In this document: in pieces, positions 25,004 through 34,760 of the stretch
How the letters are laid out: every line of letters begins with the position of its first letter
How positions within the stretch are numbered: position 1 is the stretch's first letter
Assembly: GCF_004681185.1 (NCBI RefSeq)
Contig: NZ_SRIF01000002.1
Span: 973,994 to 1,037,993, forward strand
From: Haloarcula amylovorans
GTDB lineage: Archaea; Halobacteriota; Halobacteria; Halobacteriales; Haloarculaceae
DNA: 64,000 nucleotides
Reading direction: 5' to 3'
The notes under the pieces: generated by a model
Seen by the model: the letters and a program-made list of their open reading frames with translations, nothing else
Databases searched by the model: none
What the model was told of the DNA's origin: nothing
Made by a program: the position numbers and the translations under genes

Positions 25004-25029
25004 TGTATACATCGCGTACATCGTATACA
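25004..25029. promoter_or_regulatory. Inverted repeat just before the second antitoxin
   Basis: TGTATAC (25004-25010) and GTATACA (25023-25029) are a perfect 7-bp inverted repeat. Between them ATCGCGTACATC continues a rhythm of GTA-CATCG units. The repeat ends two bases before the ATG at 25032, where a repressing antitoxin would bind. The TATAC core may also be the TATA box. Confidence 0.5.
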
Positions 25030-25031
25030 GC

Positions 25032-25322
25032 ATGGGAACGATATCGGCCCGTGTCCCGGATGACCTCGAAGCGGAACTAGAGGAGTACCTCGAAGCGGAG
25101 AACATAGAGCGGAGTACGGCCGTCCGGAAACTCCTCACGGAAGGACTGGGCGAATGGCGACGAGAGCGCGCACTGTCTCTGTTAGACGAAGGGAGAGTTA
25201 CCCTTTCCCGGGCCGCCGAGATAGCCGACACGACGGTCTGGGAGTTTCGACAGCTAGCTGCAGAGCGTGATGTCTCGTGGGTTGACGACGACCGACTGAG
25301 CGACGATATCGACGATATCTGA
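25032..25322 (+). CDS. Antitoxin with ribbon-helix-helix and UPF0175-like parts
   Basis: 96 aa. Residues 1-45 look like ribbon-helix-helix (TISARVPDDLEAELEEYLEA, then RSTAVRKLLTEGL). Residues 46-90 match the UPF0175 pattern (ALSLLDEGRVTLSRAAEIAD, then VWEFRQLAAERDVSW), a helix-turn-helix found in archaeal antitoxins. It shares one base with the next gene's start, so the pair is coupled. Probably a self-regulating antitoxin acting at 25004-25029. Confidence 0.78.
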   Translation: MGTISARVPDDLEAELEEYLEAENIERSTAVRKLLTEGLGEWRRERALSLLDEGRVTLSRAAEIADTTVWEFRQLAAERDVSWVDDDRLSDDIDDI

Positions 25323-25840
25323 TGTTCGTCTTCGATGCGACGCCGCTCATCACGCTAGCTAAGAGTGACCATCTCGATATCGTCACTTCCCTCGACGAGA
25401 TGTGCCTCGTCCCGGAGCGCGTACACGCCGAAGTCGTCGAAGACGGACTTGCGGCTGGCTACCCCGACGCCCGCCGAGTGCGGCGGGCAATCGACGACGG
25501 TGACCTCACCGTCCGCGCCTGTGAAGAGAGTCCACTATTCGACGAAGCCGACGAGATACCGAACCTCTCGGAAGCCGACGTGGCCGTACTGGCACTCGCT
25601 GCGGAACTCGATGCGACGGCCGTGATGGACGAAACCGCCGGGCGTGCGGTCGCGGAGACGGAGAACATCCGGACGCGAGGGACCGCGTATCTCGTTCTCA
25701 GACTCGTCCGTGACGGAGCGGTCACTGCAGACGACGGTCGGGAACTCATCGACGACCTGCTAGACGCTGGTTGGTACTGTTCGCCCGACTTGTACGCGAA
25801 ACTTCTCCGGAAACTGGAGACGCTCGACGACGCCGAATAG
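25322..25840 (+). CDS. PIN-domain toxin, DUF3368-like
   Basis: 172 aa. It opens with the PIN strand FVFDATPLITLAKSDHLD (D5), carries VPERVHAEVVEDG near residue 36, and has a second acid cluster in LSEADVAVLALAAELDATAVMDE. This arrangement with a UPF0175 partner is a known archaeal toxin-antitoxin type. Expected activity is metal-dependent RNA cleavage; target unknown. It ends 58 bp before the methyltransferase gene. Confidence 0.78.
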   Translation: MFVFDATPLITLAKSDHLDIVTSLDEMCLVPERVHAEVVEDGLAAGYPDARRVRRAIDDGDLTVRACEESPLFDEADEIPNLSEADVAVLALAAELDATAVMDETAGRAVAETENIRTRGTAYLVLRLVRDGAVTADDGRELIDDLLDAGWYCSPDLYAKLLRKLETLDDAE

Positions 25841-25898
25841 GCGAGAAGTACGACACCGAGCCGCGGCGTACTTCACTGTCGACACCCACGCTCGACAC

Positions 25899-26507
25899 AT
25901 GAAGAAGTCACTCGACGAACACGCGGACCGCTTCTCCGACCACGCCGCCGACTACGACGAAAGTCAGAACTCCCCCGAGTACCGTGCCTGTGCGGACCTC
26001 GTCGTGGCCCACGCCAACCCCCAACCCGACGACGTAGTGCTGGATTTGGGAACCGGTACGGGGGCGATCGCTTTCGGCGTTGCCGAGACCGCCGAGTCGG
26101 TCGTCGGTCGGGACATCAGCGATGGAATGCTCGAACAGGCCCGCGAGAAAGCCGACGCACAGGGCATCGAGAACGTCGAGTTCGGCGAGGGGCGCTTTCG
26201 CGACCCCGGATTCGAGGGGAACGTCGATATCGTCACCTCGAACTTCGCCATGCACCATCTGGCCGACGACGAGAAGCGCGAGGCCATCGACGCCATCGCG
26301 GCCCTCGAACCGCGCCGCATCGTGCTGGGCGACGTAATGTTCTTCGACGAGCCGAACCCCGAGGACCCGTTCTACAGCCCCGAGGTGGACGACCCCGCGA
26401 CGGTCGGAATGCTGGCTGACGCCTTTACCGACGCCGGTTACGCCATCACGGCCGTCGAAATGGTCTCCGACCAGGTCGGTGTGCTGGTGGCCGAACAGCT
26501 GGACTGA
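25899..26507 (+). CDS. Class I SAM-dependent methyltransferase
   Basis: 202 aa. The S-adenosylmethionine-binding loop is plain (VVLDLGTGTGAIAFGVA, residues about 46-62), followed by the acidic end of strand 2 (VVGRDISDGMLEQAREKA) and the motif IVTSNFAMHHL. It resembles small Methyltransf_11/UbiE-like enzymes; the substrate cannot be told. It stands alone, with 185 bp before the oxidoreductase gene. Confidence 0.82.
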   Translation: MKKSLDEHADRFSDHAADYDESQNSPEYRACADLVVAHANPQPDDVVLDLGTGTGAIAFGVAETAESVVGRDISDGMLEQAREKADAQGIENVEFGEGRFRDPGFEGNVDIVTSNFAMHHLADDEKREAIDAIAALEPRRIVLGDVMFFDEPNPEDPFYSPEVDDPATVGMLADAFTDAGYAITAVEMVSDQVGVLVAEQLD

Positions 26508-26692
26508 GTCTCGCCCCACTCTTGGGAACTGCTCCGAACCCACCCTGGCAAGTGCCTGCCCCGAACTTTTCCGCCCGATACCCGAACTACATCTGGGTAC
26601 GATAGTAGCCACTGAAACCCTCGTACGTGCGTTCGGGCGGTAGTTCTCGGCGAGTGCGGGCTTTCGGTCGCTCCTGTCGTCCCGGGCAGTCT

Positions 26693-28267
26693 ATGGAACG
26701 AAACGACATCGATTCGGACGGTAGTCCGGCGAAGGCGGCGACGTCGATCTGGCTCGACACGTCGTCGCCGACGACCTACGACCAACTGGAGCGCGACCTC
26801 TCGGTCGATACCGTCGTCGTCGGCGGCGGTATCGCCGGCGTTACGACGGCGGCGAGACTCAAGAAGGCCGGGCAGTCCGTCGCGGTCGTCGACCGCGAGC
26901 GCATCTTGACCGGCACGACGGGCCATACGACGGCGAAGCTCACCTCGTTACACGGGTTACGGTACGACCACCTGCTCGAACACTTCGGCGAGGCGAAGGC
27001 CCGACAGTACGCCGAGGCGAACCAGGCGGCCATCGACGAGGTGGAGGCGACCGTCGAGGCGCGCGACATCGACTGCGAGTTCGAGCGGACCCCCGCCTAC
27101 ACGTACGCGACATCGCGCGACGGCCGCAGAGAGGTCCGGGACGAGGTCGACGCCGCGAGGCGTGTGGGGCTCCCGGCCACCTACACGGAATCGACGCCGT
27201 TGCCCTACGACGTGAAAGCGGCCGTTCGCTTCGACGAACAGGCCCGGTTCGACCCCCGGAAATACCTGCTCGCTCTCGCTCGGGACATCCCGGGCGACGG
27301 GAGCTACGTCTTCGAGAACACGAAGGCCCTCGACGTCGACGACGGGGACCCGTGCCGCGTTCAGACGGAGTACGGCGACTTGCTCGCCAATGACGTGGTG
27401 ATGGCCACCAACTTCCCGTTCGTCGACCGCGCGCTCTACTTCAGCCGCCTGTATCCGAAACGCTCCTACGTCGTCGCGGCGCGACTGCGCGACGACCCCG
27501 TCGAGGGGATGTACTATCACTCCGAAGAACCGTACTTCTCGGTGCGCCCCCGTCCCGGCGGCGACGAGTCGATGGTGCTCGTCGGCGGGCAGAACCACCA
27601 GACAGGGCAGGGCGGTAGCACCGAAGAGCGGTACCGGGCGCTCGAACGGCAGGCCCGCGAGCGCTTCGATGTCGAGTCCATCGAGTACCGCTGGTCGACG
27701 CAGGACTACGTCTCCGTCGACAAGGTCCCCTTCGTCGGCCCGCACACGCCCCGTTCGACCCACGTCTACGTCGCGACGGGGTTCGGCGGGTGGGGGCTAA
27801 CCAACGGCGTCGCCGCCGGTCGCCTGCTCGCCGACCTCGTCCTCGGTCGGGAGCCACCGTGGAGGGACGTCTACGACCCGAATCGGCTGCAGATGGGGGC
27901 GTCGCTGCGAGCGTTTCTCCACTACAACGCCGACTCGATGCGACACTTCGTCGGGGACCGCCTCGACCCGTCGCCAGCCGAGAAGGTCGATTCGTTGGGC
28001 CGAGGCGAGGGGACCGTCATCAGGGACGACGGGACGCCGGTAGGCGTCTCCCGGGACGCGGACGGCGAGTTACACGCCGTCTCCGCTCGCTGTACCCATC
28101 TGGGCTGTCTCGTCGAGTGGAACGACGGGGAGCGCTCGTGGGACTGCCCGTGTCACGGCTCTCGCTTCGACTGCGACGGCGACGTCCTCGACACGCCAGC
28201 CGTCGACCGACTCGACGCGGTCGACCTCGACGACGTATCGCTGTCGGGCGACGAGTCGGCTACGTGA
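26693..28267 (+). CDS. FAD-dependent oxidoreductase with C-terminal Rieske domain
   Basis: 524 aa from ATG 26693. The N-terminus has a dinucleotide-binding loop (TVVVGGGIAGVTTAARL) and a DAO-like fold with TGTTGHTTAKLTSLHGL. Residues about 440-520 form a Rieske domain: CTHLGC and CPCHGSRFDCDG provide the Cys-x-His and Cys-x2-His ligands of a [2Fe-2S] cluster. Proteins of this kind pair a glycine-oxidase-like FAD enzyme with a Rieske electron carrier. No Tat or Sec signal is seen, so it is probably cytoplasmic. Substrate unknown. It converges with the membrane-protein gene at 28275. Confidence 0.88.
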   Translation: MERNDIDSDGSPAKAATSIWLDTSSPTTYDQLERDLSVDTVVVGGGIAGVTTAARLKKAGQSVAVVDRERILTGTTGHTTAKLTSLHGLRYDHLLEHFGEAKARQYAEANQAAIDEVEATVEARDIDCEFERTPAYTYATSRDGRREVRDEVDAARRVGLPATYTESTPLPYDVKAAVRFDEQARFDPRKYLLALARDIPGDGSYVFENTKALDVDDGDPCRVQTEYGDLLANDVVMATNFPFVDRALYFSRLYPKRSYVVAARLRDDPVEGMYYHSEEPYFSVRPRPGGDESMVLVGGQNHQTGQGGSTEERYRALERQARERFDVESIEYRWSTQDYVSVDKVPFVGPHTPRSTHVYVATGFGGWGLTNGVAAGRLLADLVLGREPPWRDVYDPNRLQMGASLRAFLHYNADSMRHFVGDRLDPSPAEKVDSLGRGEGTVIRDDGTPVGVSRDADGELHAVSARCTHLGCLVEWNDGERSWDCPCHGSRFDCDGDVLDTPAVDRLDAVDLDDVSLSGDESAT

Positions 28268-28274
28268 GGACGCC

Positions 28275-28802
28275 TCACTCGTACACTTCGCCGAAGACGT
28301 TTCGGGACCCGAGCCACGTTCCCAGCGACAACCCGTAGACGACGTGGCCGGCGTGGAACACCAGGTTCTCGTCGTGTTCGAGGGACTCGTCCAGCAGGTA
28401 CGGGAGGAGCACGCGCGCGCCGAACACGGACATGAGGGCACTGTAGACGGTTCCGGTGACGAGTCCGGCGCGTATCCGGTCGTTCTCACCGTCGAACTCG
28501 AACAGGTTGAACCCGACTCCGAAGATGCCGCCGCCGACGGCTCCGTAGAGGAAGTGTAGCAGTAGCCCTTCCCAGAAGTACGCCTCAGCGTCCTCACTCC
28601 CCACGTACTTCGCCCAGAACTCGGCGGTCGGGGGCAACGACCGGAAGATCGGAAGCCGGTACAGCGTCATAACCGCCGTGCCGATGAGTCCGCCCTTGAC
28701 TCCCAGCGACACCGTACGACGTAGCGTCGTCTCTTGCGGTCGGCTCGTCGACTCGTCCGTTTCTCTGCCCGAATCAGTTCGGGTGAGTCGTGGTATCTTC
28801 AT
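28275..28802 (-). CDS. Membrane protein of unknown function
   Basis: 175 aa from ATG 28802; a GTG at 28823 is less likely. About four membrane spans are visible (VKGGLIGTAVMTLYRL, LLLHFLYGAVGGGIFGVGF, AGLVTGTVYSALMSVFGARVLL, VFHAGHVVYGLSLGTWLG). The polar N-terminal 30 residues precede the first span. Glycines within helices and the H/Y-G-A-x-G pattern suggest a packed helical bundle. No transporter family recognised. Confidence 0.72.
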   Translation of the reverse strand: MKIPRLTRTDSGRETDESTSRPQETTLRRTVSLGVKGGLIGTAVMTLYRLPIFRSLPPTAEFWAKYVGSEDAEAYFWEGLLLHFLYGAVGGGIFGVGFNLFEFDGENDRIRAGLVTGTVYSALMSVFGARVLLPYLLDESLEHDENLVFHAGHVVYGLSLGTWLGSRNVFGEVYE

Positions 28803-28863
28803 TCTCACACGGCGGCTACTCACGGACGTGATATGAGTATGCGGCCAGCGTGGGCAGGGGCGG

Positions 28864-29118
28864 TCAGCGTCGCGTTTCTAGCCGCGTCCCGTCCCGCGGG
28901 CAGTAGCCGAACTCGGCGGCTTCCGTCTGGAACCCACACTGTGGGCACTGTTTGACTCGCCGGTCGGACTCGTCCTCGCTGAGGCCGCGGAACAGGAACG
29001 GGACGAACGGGAGAAACAGGAAGACGAACAGGCTGTCGAAGTACCACCACAGCGCGGCGGTGACGAACAGACTCACGAGGAGACCGACGAGCGCCGTGGC
29101 GGTTCGAGAGCCGACCAT
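28864..29118 (-). CDS. Small membrane protein with C-terminal zinc knuckle
   Basis: 84 aa. Two adjacent membrane spans (ALVGLLVSLFVTAALWWYF and LFVFLFLPFVPFLF) are followed by a cytoplasmic tail with CPQC and, 12 residues on, a single further Cys (YCPRDG). Such tails occur in uncharacterised haloarchaeal membrane proteins. It is 30 bp downstream of the small gene at 29149 and may share its transcript. Confidence 0.68.
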   Translation of the reverse strand: MVGSRTATALVGLLVSLFVTAALWWYFDSLFVFLFLPFVPFLFRGLSEDESDRRVKQCPQCGFQTEAAEFGYCPRDGTRLETRR

Positions 29119-29148
29119 AGTCGCCGTTGCCGACCGAGGGTGAAAACG

Positions 29149-29358
29149 TCACGGACCGCAGTCGTCTCGCCCTTCCGAGCGAACGTCTCGGCGGCGACCG
29201 TCGGTTCCCGCGTCTTCGTCGAGGAGGCGGCGCTCGGCCGCTCGGTACTCCTCGGCGAACGCTGACAGCGCCTCGCGGACCGATTCGTCCTCGAAGTCGG
29301 TACTCACTGTCTCTTCGGCCGTGGCGCTCCGGAACTGGCCGCTGATGCTGATTTTCAT
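29149..29358 (-). CDS. Small protein, possibly beta-grasp (MoaD/SAMP-like) N-terminus
   Basis: 69 aa. The opening MKISISGQFRSATAEETVST, then DESVREALSAFAEEY and AERRLLDED, echo the strand-strand-helix order of MoaD/ThiS and archaeal SAMP modifiers, but the chain ends without a Gly-Gly tail. After codon 50 the annotated frame becomes Arg-rich, while the +1 frame reads TVAAETFARKGETTAV with better third-position G/C. A frameshift is therefore possible. Function uncertain. Confidence 0.5.
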   Translation of the reverse strand: MKISISGQFRSATAEETVSTDFEDESVREALSAFAEEYRAAERRLLDEDAGTDGRRRDVRSEGRDDCGP

Positions 29359-29460
29359 AGCTCCGGTTTCGGGCGCGATGGGAATTACTCTTGTCCGGTC
29401 GCTCGCAGCGATTCAGGCCCAAAGGCAAGATAGTTGGTCGCGCGTGGCCGACGCCTTTGC

Positions 29461-31248
29461 ATGACCGACTACTTCGAGGTCCACGAGCGCGACGGGGCCG
29501 CGCGACTGGGCGAGTTACGCCTCGCCGAGTCCGTGACGACGCCGGCGCTGGTGGACGACGTGGACGCGACCACGCCGGGCGACGTCCACGCCGTTCTCGC
29601 CGACGCGGGCGGGCTCTGGGCCGAGGCTCAGGAGACGCCCGAGGGCGACGATTCGCAGGTGACGATACTCCCCCATCGAGGGCTACCCGCCGGGACGCCC
29701 GACGAGGTCGAGGACGCATTCGCCGGTTCCTACCCCGACGTGGGGTTCCCGAGCGCCGCTGTCGTCTCGCCGCGGACCGCGACCGACCACGGCAGCGACG
29801 CGTACGTCCTCTCCGGCGCACCGGGCTACGTCGGCCACGCGGCGGCGTTCGTCGACGCGGTGACGACTACTCGCGAGAGCACGCCCGCCGACACCGCGCT
29901 GTATCTCCCCGGCGTCGCCACGCCGCGAAACGTCGCCACGCTCGTCTACGCGGGCGTGGACCTCGTGGACCCGGACCGCGCCGTGATTCGCGGGACGGAG
30001 GGCCGCTATCTCACGACCGACGAGGCGTACTTCCTCGAAGACCTAGCGGAACTCCCGTGTTCGTGTCCCGCCTGTCAGGTGCCCCGCGAGGAGTTCACCC
30101 GCGAGGACTGCGTCGAACACAACGTCAACGCGCTGGCGGCCGAACTCCGGCGGGTCCGCCGCCGGGTCCGAGACGGCCGCCTGCGAGACTACGTCGAGGG
30201 ACAGGCCCGGCAGGACAACTGGCTGACGGCGGTAGTCCGCCGACTCGATCAGGGGTACGGCTACGTCGAGGAGCGCACGCCGCTCATTCGCCGCGCGCAG
30301 CTCTCGGCGGCCACCGAGGACGCCATCCGCCGCGTCGAGATCCAGCGCTTCGCCCAGCGAGTTACCGAGCGCTACGTCCCGCGATTCGACGACCGGCCGC
30401 TGGTTCTCGTCCCCTGTTCGGCTCGCAAACCGTACAGCGACTCACAGAGCCACAAGCAGTACCACGATGCCGTCCACTGGCGCGCTCACATGGTGTCGAT
30501 GACCTCCCCCATCGGCGTCGTCCCACAGGAACTCGAACTCACCTATCCCGCTCAGCACTACGATTCGGTGGTGACGGGCCGGTGGAGCGCCAACGAGATC
30601 GAGTTCGTTGCCAGCGTCCTCGAACGCTACCTCGAAGACGCCGACTACCCCGAGATAATCGCGCACGTCCCCGGCGAGGGCTACCGCGATATCTGCGAAC
30701 GCGTCGAAGAATCGCTCGGTCTGGACTTCACGTACACCGTTCGCGACCACCCGACGACGGCCGATTCGCTCGGAAATCTCGCCGCCGAACTCGAAGGCTG
30801 GGACACCTATCAGAAGTCCACCCGCGAGGCGAACACAATCCGGGCCGTCGCCGACTACCAGTTCGGCGAGGGGGCCGGCGACGAACTGTTCGGCGACATC
30901 GGCACACAGGGGCGCTACCCGCAACTGCGCGTCGACGACGAAGACGGCGAGCAGCTGGCGGCGCTCGCACAGCAGTACGGCGTCCTCTCGTTTACCACCG
31001 CGGGCGCGCGCCGCTGGGTCGAGAGCGACGTGCCGACCAAGACGGTGGAAATCGAACCGTTCGTCCCCCACGGTTCGGTGCTCGCGCCGGGCATCGTCGA
31101 CGCCAGCGACGACATCCGCATCGGCGACGACGTGGTGGTACGGGGCGACGCCGCCTTCGGCGTCGGCCGCGCGGAGATGAGCGGCCCCGAGATGCAGTCT
31201 TCGACGCGCGGGATCGCTGTCCAGATGCGCCACGTCGAGGAGCGGTAG
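29461..31248 (+). CDS. arcS: Archaeosine synthase (TgtA2/ArcS)
   Basis: 595 aa from ATG 29461. The N-terminal half is a degenerate TGT-like barrel that keeps the zinc pattern PCSCPACQ. The middle holds the ArcS signature PCSARKPYSDSQSH (near residue 320). The C-terminal 75 residues are a PUA RNA-binding domain (VLAPGIVDASDDIRIGDDVV). ArcS adds lysine to preQ0 in tRNA, and RaSEA then converts the product to archaeosine. Split-family length and domain order are those of haloarchaea. It is divergent from the small genes at 29358. Confidence 0.93.
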   Translation: MTDYFEVHERDGAARLGELRLAESVTTPALVDDVDATTPGDVHAVLADAGGLWAEAQETPEGDDSQVTILPHRGLPAGTPDEVEDAFAGSYPDVGFPSAAVVSPRTATDHGSDAYVLSGAPGYVGHAAAFVDAVTTTRESTPADTALYLPGVATPRNVATLVYAGVDLVDPDRAVIRGTEGRYLTTDEAYFLEDLAELPCSCPACQVPREEFTREDCVEHNVNALAAELRRVRRRVRDGRLRDYVEGQARQDNWLTAVVRRLDQGYGYVEERTPLIRRAQLSAATEDAIRRVEIQRFAQRVTERYVPRFDDRPLVLVPCSARKPYSDSQSHKQYHDAVHWRAHMVSMTSPIGVVPQELELTYPAQHYDSVVTGRWSANEIEFVASVLERYLEDADYPEIIAHVPGEGYRDICERVEESLGLDFTYTVRDHPTTADSLGNLAAELEGWDTYQKSTREANTIRAVADYQFGEGAGDELFGDIGTQGRYPQLRVDDEDGEQLAALAQQYGVLSFTTAGARRWVESDVPTKTVEIEPFVPHGSVLAPGIVDASDDIRIGDDVVVRGDAAFGVGRAEMSGPEMQSSTRGIAVQMRHVEER

Positions 31249-31291
31249 GCGGCTCCTTCCTCTCGCCGTCGCGGGCGTCGCCGCCGTATCG

Positions 31292-32653
31292 TCACCCAAC
31301 TACTGCCGTGTCACCCTCTTCGACCGCCTCGGGGTCGGGTTCGGTGATGCGAACCCGCTCGATTCGCGCGCTGTCGACCGCTTCGACGGCCAACTCGATA
31401 CCGTCGTAGGTGAACGTCTCGCCCGTCTCGACCAGCCGTCCGGCGCAGTTGAAAACGACTCCTGCGACCGTCTCGAACTCCTCGCCGTCCGGTACGTCGA
31501 TGCCGACGGCGTCGTTGACTGTCTCCACGTCGACCGTCCCGTCGACCACCGCCGTTCGCTCGTCTACGACCTCGATAGGCGGGTCCTCGTCCCCGTCGAG
31601 AATTTCGCCGACGACCGATTCGGCGATGTCCTCTATCGTGACGATGCCCTCGGTCGTGCCGAACTCGTCGATTACCACGACCTGTTCGACGCGCCGGTCG
31701 CGCATCTCGTGGAACAGGTCGTCGACGTGTTTGCTCTCAGGGACGTGGAGCGTCTCCTCGACGTACGGATCGAGCGAGTCGCCGTCGACCGTCTCGCCGC
31801 CTGTGTTGTTGCCGTAGCGGTCGCCGACGAGGTCCCCGAGTTCGACGACGCCACAGACGGCGTCGAGGTCCCTCTCGTACACCGGGAGGCGGGCGTGCCC
31901 GCTCTCGACACAGGCGACGATAGCCTCGTCGACGGTCGCCGTTCGGGAGACGGCGGTGACGTCGAGTCGAGGGGTCATCACCTCCTTTGCGATGGTGTCC
32001 TCGAAGCGGAAGACGCGCTGGAGCATCTCGCGTTCGTCGGCTCCGATGACGCCCTCGTTCTCGCCGGTCCGTATCAGTTCCCGGATCTCGTCGCGGGTCA
32101 CGTACGACGTCTCGATGGCGGTGCCGCCGCCGCTGACGCTGTTGACGATGCGAGTCAGCGTATCGAACGTGACGACCAGCGGGTACAACATGTACCCCGT
32201 GAGCTTGAGCGGGCGGCCGACGGTCAGCGCCCACGACTCGGTGTTCTCGATGGCGTAAGACTTCGGGGCGCTCTCGCCGAACAGCAGGACGACCGCCGTG
32301 ACGCCGAACGTCGCCGCCAGCACTGCCTGGCCTTGCCCGAGATACATCGCGAGCAAGCCGGTCGCGAGCGAGGACATGGCGATGTTGACGAGGTTGTTCC
32401 CGACGAGTATCGTCACCAGCAATCGGTGGGGGTCGGCCGTCAGTGACTTCACCGTCTCCGCGCCGGCGACGCCGTCCTCGACGAGCGCGTCGATGCGGTG
32501 GTGAGCCAGCGAAAACATCGCAATCTCTGCCGACGAGAAGAACCCCGATAGCACCAGCAACACGAGGAGCGCGCCGACGCCAGCGACGGCCGCGAGATCG
32601 GTCGGGAGATCGACGATGGCTCCCGGGACGCCGCTCGACACGAACCCTTCCAT
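31292..32653 (-). CDS. DUF21/CNNM-CBS-CorC membrane protein
   Basis: 453 aa. An N-terminal DUF21 region has about four membrane spans (VGALLVLLVLSGFFSSAEIAM, LLVTILVGNNLVNIAMSSL, VLAATFGVTAVVLLFGESAPK). Two CBS domains follow, seen at AKEVMTPRLDVTAVSR and at DRRVEQVVVIDEFGTTEGIVT. A CorC_HlyC domain closes the chain. The family is linked to magnesium or other cation export and homeostasis; the substrate here is not shown. It ends 43 bp past the convergent arcS gene and starts 4 bp after the peptide-transporter operon, so read-through is likely. Confidence 0.88.
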   Translation of the reverse strand: MEGFVSSGVPGAIVDLPTDLAAVAGVGALLVLLVLSGFFSSAEIAMFSLAHHRIDALVEDGVAGAETVKSLTADPHRLLVTILVGNNLVNIAMSSLATGLLAMYLGQGQAVLAATFGVTAVVLLFGESAPKSYAIENTESWALTVGRPLKLTGYMLYPLVVTFDTLTRIVNSVSGGGTAIETSYVTRDEIRELIRTGENEGVIGADEREMLQRVFRFEDTIAKEVMTPRLDVTAVSRTATVDEAIVACVESGHARLPVYERDLDAVCGVVELGDLVGDRYGNNTGGETVDGDSLDPYVEETLHVPESKHVDDLFHEMRDRRVEQVVVIDEFGTTEGIVTIEDIAESVVGEILDGDEDPPIEVVDERTAVVDGTVDVETVNDAVGIDVPDGEEFETVAGVVFNCAGRLVETGETFTYDGIELAVEAVDSARIERVRITEPDPEAVEEGDTAVVG

Positions 32654-32657
32654 GGCG

Positions 32658-34760
32658 TCAGTCGCTTACCGAGTCGGCGTCGGCTGGGGGCTCGAACCCG
32701 TCGTCGCTCGCGGACGTGCCGGAGACGGCCGGCTCCGTCTCGTCGTCGGGGAAGTAACACGCCGCCCGGTGGTCCGCGTCGCCGGCTTCCTCGAGGCCCG
32801 GTTCGGCCTCCCGACACTCCTCTGTGGCCTTCGGACAGCGGGGTGCGAAGGCGCACCCGGATGGGAGGTCGACTGGATCCGGCGGTTCGCCGTCGAGGAG
32901 GACGCGGGTACGGTCGGCCGTCGGGTCCTTCTCCGGGGCCGCCGACAGCAACGACGTCGTATAGGGATGTTTTGGCCGGTTCGCGATGCGGTCGACGTCG
33001 CCCTTCTCGACGATCCGACCGAGATACATGATGGCGAGTCGGTCCGAGACCTGCACCAGACTGGCGAGGTCGTGGGAGATGTAGACGATGCCGATGTCCT
33101 CGGTGTCAGCCAGTCCCCGCAAGAGGTTCAGCAAGTTGACCTTCAGCGAGACGTCGAGCATCGACGCCGGTTCGTCACAGATGAGGAAGTCGGGGTCGAG
33201 CACGAGCGCCTTGGCGACGGCGACGCGCTGACGCTGGCCGCCCGAGAGTTCGTGGGGGTACTGATCGAGGAACGTTTCGGCGGGGGTAAGTCCGACTTTC
33301 TCCAGCGTCTCGATGATGGCCTGTTCCCGCTCCTCGGTTCGGTAGTCGTGGATCGTCAACGGCTCGCCGACGAGTTTGCGGACGGTCTGACGGGGGTTGA
33401 GCGAGTCGAACGGATCCTGGAAGATGATCTGAACCTTCCGGCGGAACTCCTGTATGTTCCTGTTCTGATAGTACTCGTACGGCTCCCCGTCGAAGGTCAT
33501 CTCGCCGCCGGTCGGTTCTTCGAGGAGCGCGATGGTCTCACCGAGCGTCGACTTCCCGCATCCGCTCTCCCCGGCGACGCCGAGGACCTCCGAGCGCCGA
33601 ACCGACAGCGAGACGTCGTCGACGGCTTTCACGTAGTCGGGGTCTTCGCCGCGGAACTGGCTCAGGAGCGTCTGACTTTGCTCGTAGTACTTCTCCAGGC
33701 CATTGGTTTCGAGGACGACCTCACCGCGGTCTGTCTCCTCCGCGTCCGATTCGGGGATGTCCCACGTCGTCGGGTCGTCGGCGTCCCGGCGCATCTGGGC
33801 CGCTTCCTCGACGCGGTGACAGGCCGACCGGTGGTTCCGGTTGGGCAGGTCGACGAGGTCGGGATGCGATTCCCGACACTCCTCGGTGACGAACGGACAC
33901 CGGTCCTGAAAGACGCAGGCCGTCGGTTCCCCGTTTAGGTTCGGCGGCGACCCGGGGATGGCGACCGGGTCTTCGTCCCCCTCGTCGATTTCGGGGAAGG
34001 AGTTCTTCAGTCCCATCGTGTAGGGGTTAGTAGGGTTGACGAGCACGTTGTCGACGCTGCCCTGTTCCATCACCTTCCCGCCATAGAGGATGGACAGCTC
34101 GTCGCAGGTCTCGGCGATGACGCCAATCTCGTGTGTGATGAGCAACAGCGAACTGTCCATTCGCTCCTGAATCTCCAGAATCTTGTCGATGATCTTGTCC
34201 TGGACGATGACGTCCAGCCCGGTGGTCGGTTCGTCGGCGATGATGAGGTCCGGTTCGAGGGCGAGTGCCATCGCGATAGTGACTCGCTGGCGCATCCCGC
34301 CGGAGAACTCGTGGGGGTAGTCGTCGACGCGGTCGGGGTCGAGACCGACCATCTCGAACAGTTCGCGGACGCGGTCGCGAGCCTTCGCGTCCGAGACGTT
34401 CCGGTGGGTGTGAATCGCCTGTGTGATCTGGTCGCCGGTGGACATCACCGGGTCGAGCGAGTCCATCGCGCTCTGGGGGATGTACGCGATGTCCTCCCAG
34501 AGGACGTCCCGGCGCTCTGCTTCCGAGAGTGACGTGAGGTCTCGTCCGTCGAACTCGACGGTGCCGCTCTCGACGGTCCCGTTACCCGGGAGCAGGCCCA
34601 ATAGCGCTTCTGCGACGGTGGACTTGCCGGACCCGGACTCGCCGGCGAGCCCGTAGTTGACGCCCTCGTCGATGCTGAATGAGACGTCGTTGACGGCGTG
34701 GACTGTCTCGTCTTCGGTCGCGTACGTGACTTCGAGGTTTTCGACTTCGAGTAGGGTCAT
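32658..34760 (-). CDS. Peptide ABC transporter, two fused ATP-binding subunits (DppD-DppF type)
   Basis: 700 aa from ATG 34760. Two full ABC cassettes are joined: Walker [10 protein letters not shown] then signature FSGGMRQRV in the first, and GESGCGKST then LSGGQRQRV in the second. Each ends with the oligopeptide-type Cys cluster (CVFQDRCPF ... and CAFAPRCP...). Both are therefore Opp/Dpp C-terminal domains. It powers import of peptides or another SBP_bac_5 substrate. It overlaps the permease start by ATGA (34757-34760). In most species the two ATPases are separate genes. Confidence 0.92.
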   Translation of the reverse strand: MTLLEVENLEVTYATEDETVHAVNDVSFSIDEGVNYGLAGESGSGKSTVAEALLGLLPGNGTVESGTVEFDGRDLTSLSEAERRDVLWEDIAYIPQSAMDSLDPVMSTGDQITQAIHTHRNVSDAKARDRVRELFEMVGLDPDRVDDYPHEFSGGMRQRVTIAMALALEPDLIIADEPTTGLDVIVQDKIIDKILEIQERMDSSLLLITHEIGVIAETCDELSILYGGKVMEQGSVDNVLVNPTNPYTMGLKNSFPEIDEGDEDPVAIPGSPPNLNGEPTACVFQDRCPFVTEECRESHPDLVDLPNRNHRSACHRVEEAAQMRRDADDPTTWDIPESDAEETDRGEVVLETNGLEKYYEQSQTLLSQFRGEDPDYVKAVDDVSLSVRRSEVLGVAGESGCGKSTLGETIALLEEPTGGEMTFDGEPYEYYQNRNIQEFRRKVQIIFQDPFDSLNPRQTVRKLVGEPLTIHDYRTEEREQAIIETLEKVGLTPAETFLDQYPHELSGGQRQRVAVAKALVLDPDFLICDEPASMLDVSLKVNLLNLLRGLADTEDIGIVYISHDLASLVQVSDRLAIMYLGRIVEKGDVDRIANRPKHPYTTSLLSAAPEKDPTADRTRVLLDGEPPDPVDLPSGCAFAPRCPKATEECREAEPGLEEAGDADHRAACYFPDDETEPAVSGTSASDDGFEPPADADSVSD

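Noticed and set aside
29391..31409. 672-aa open frame overlapping arcS
   Set aside because: It is Arg-rich, a shadow of the high-GC arcS gene in another frame, with no domain pattern.
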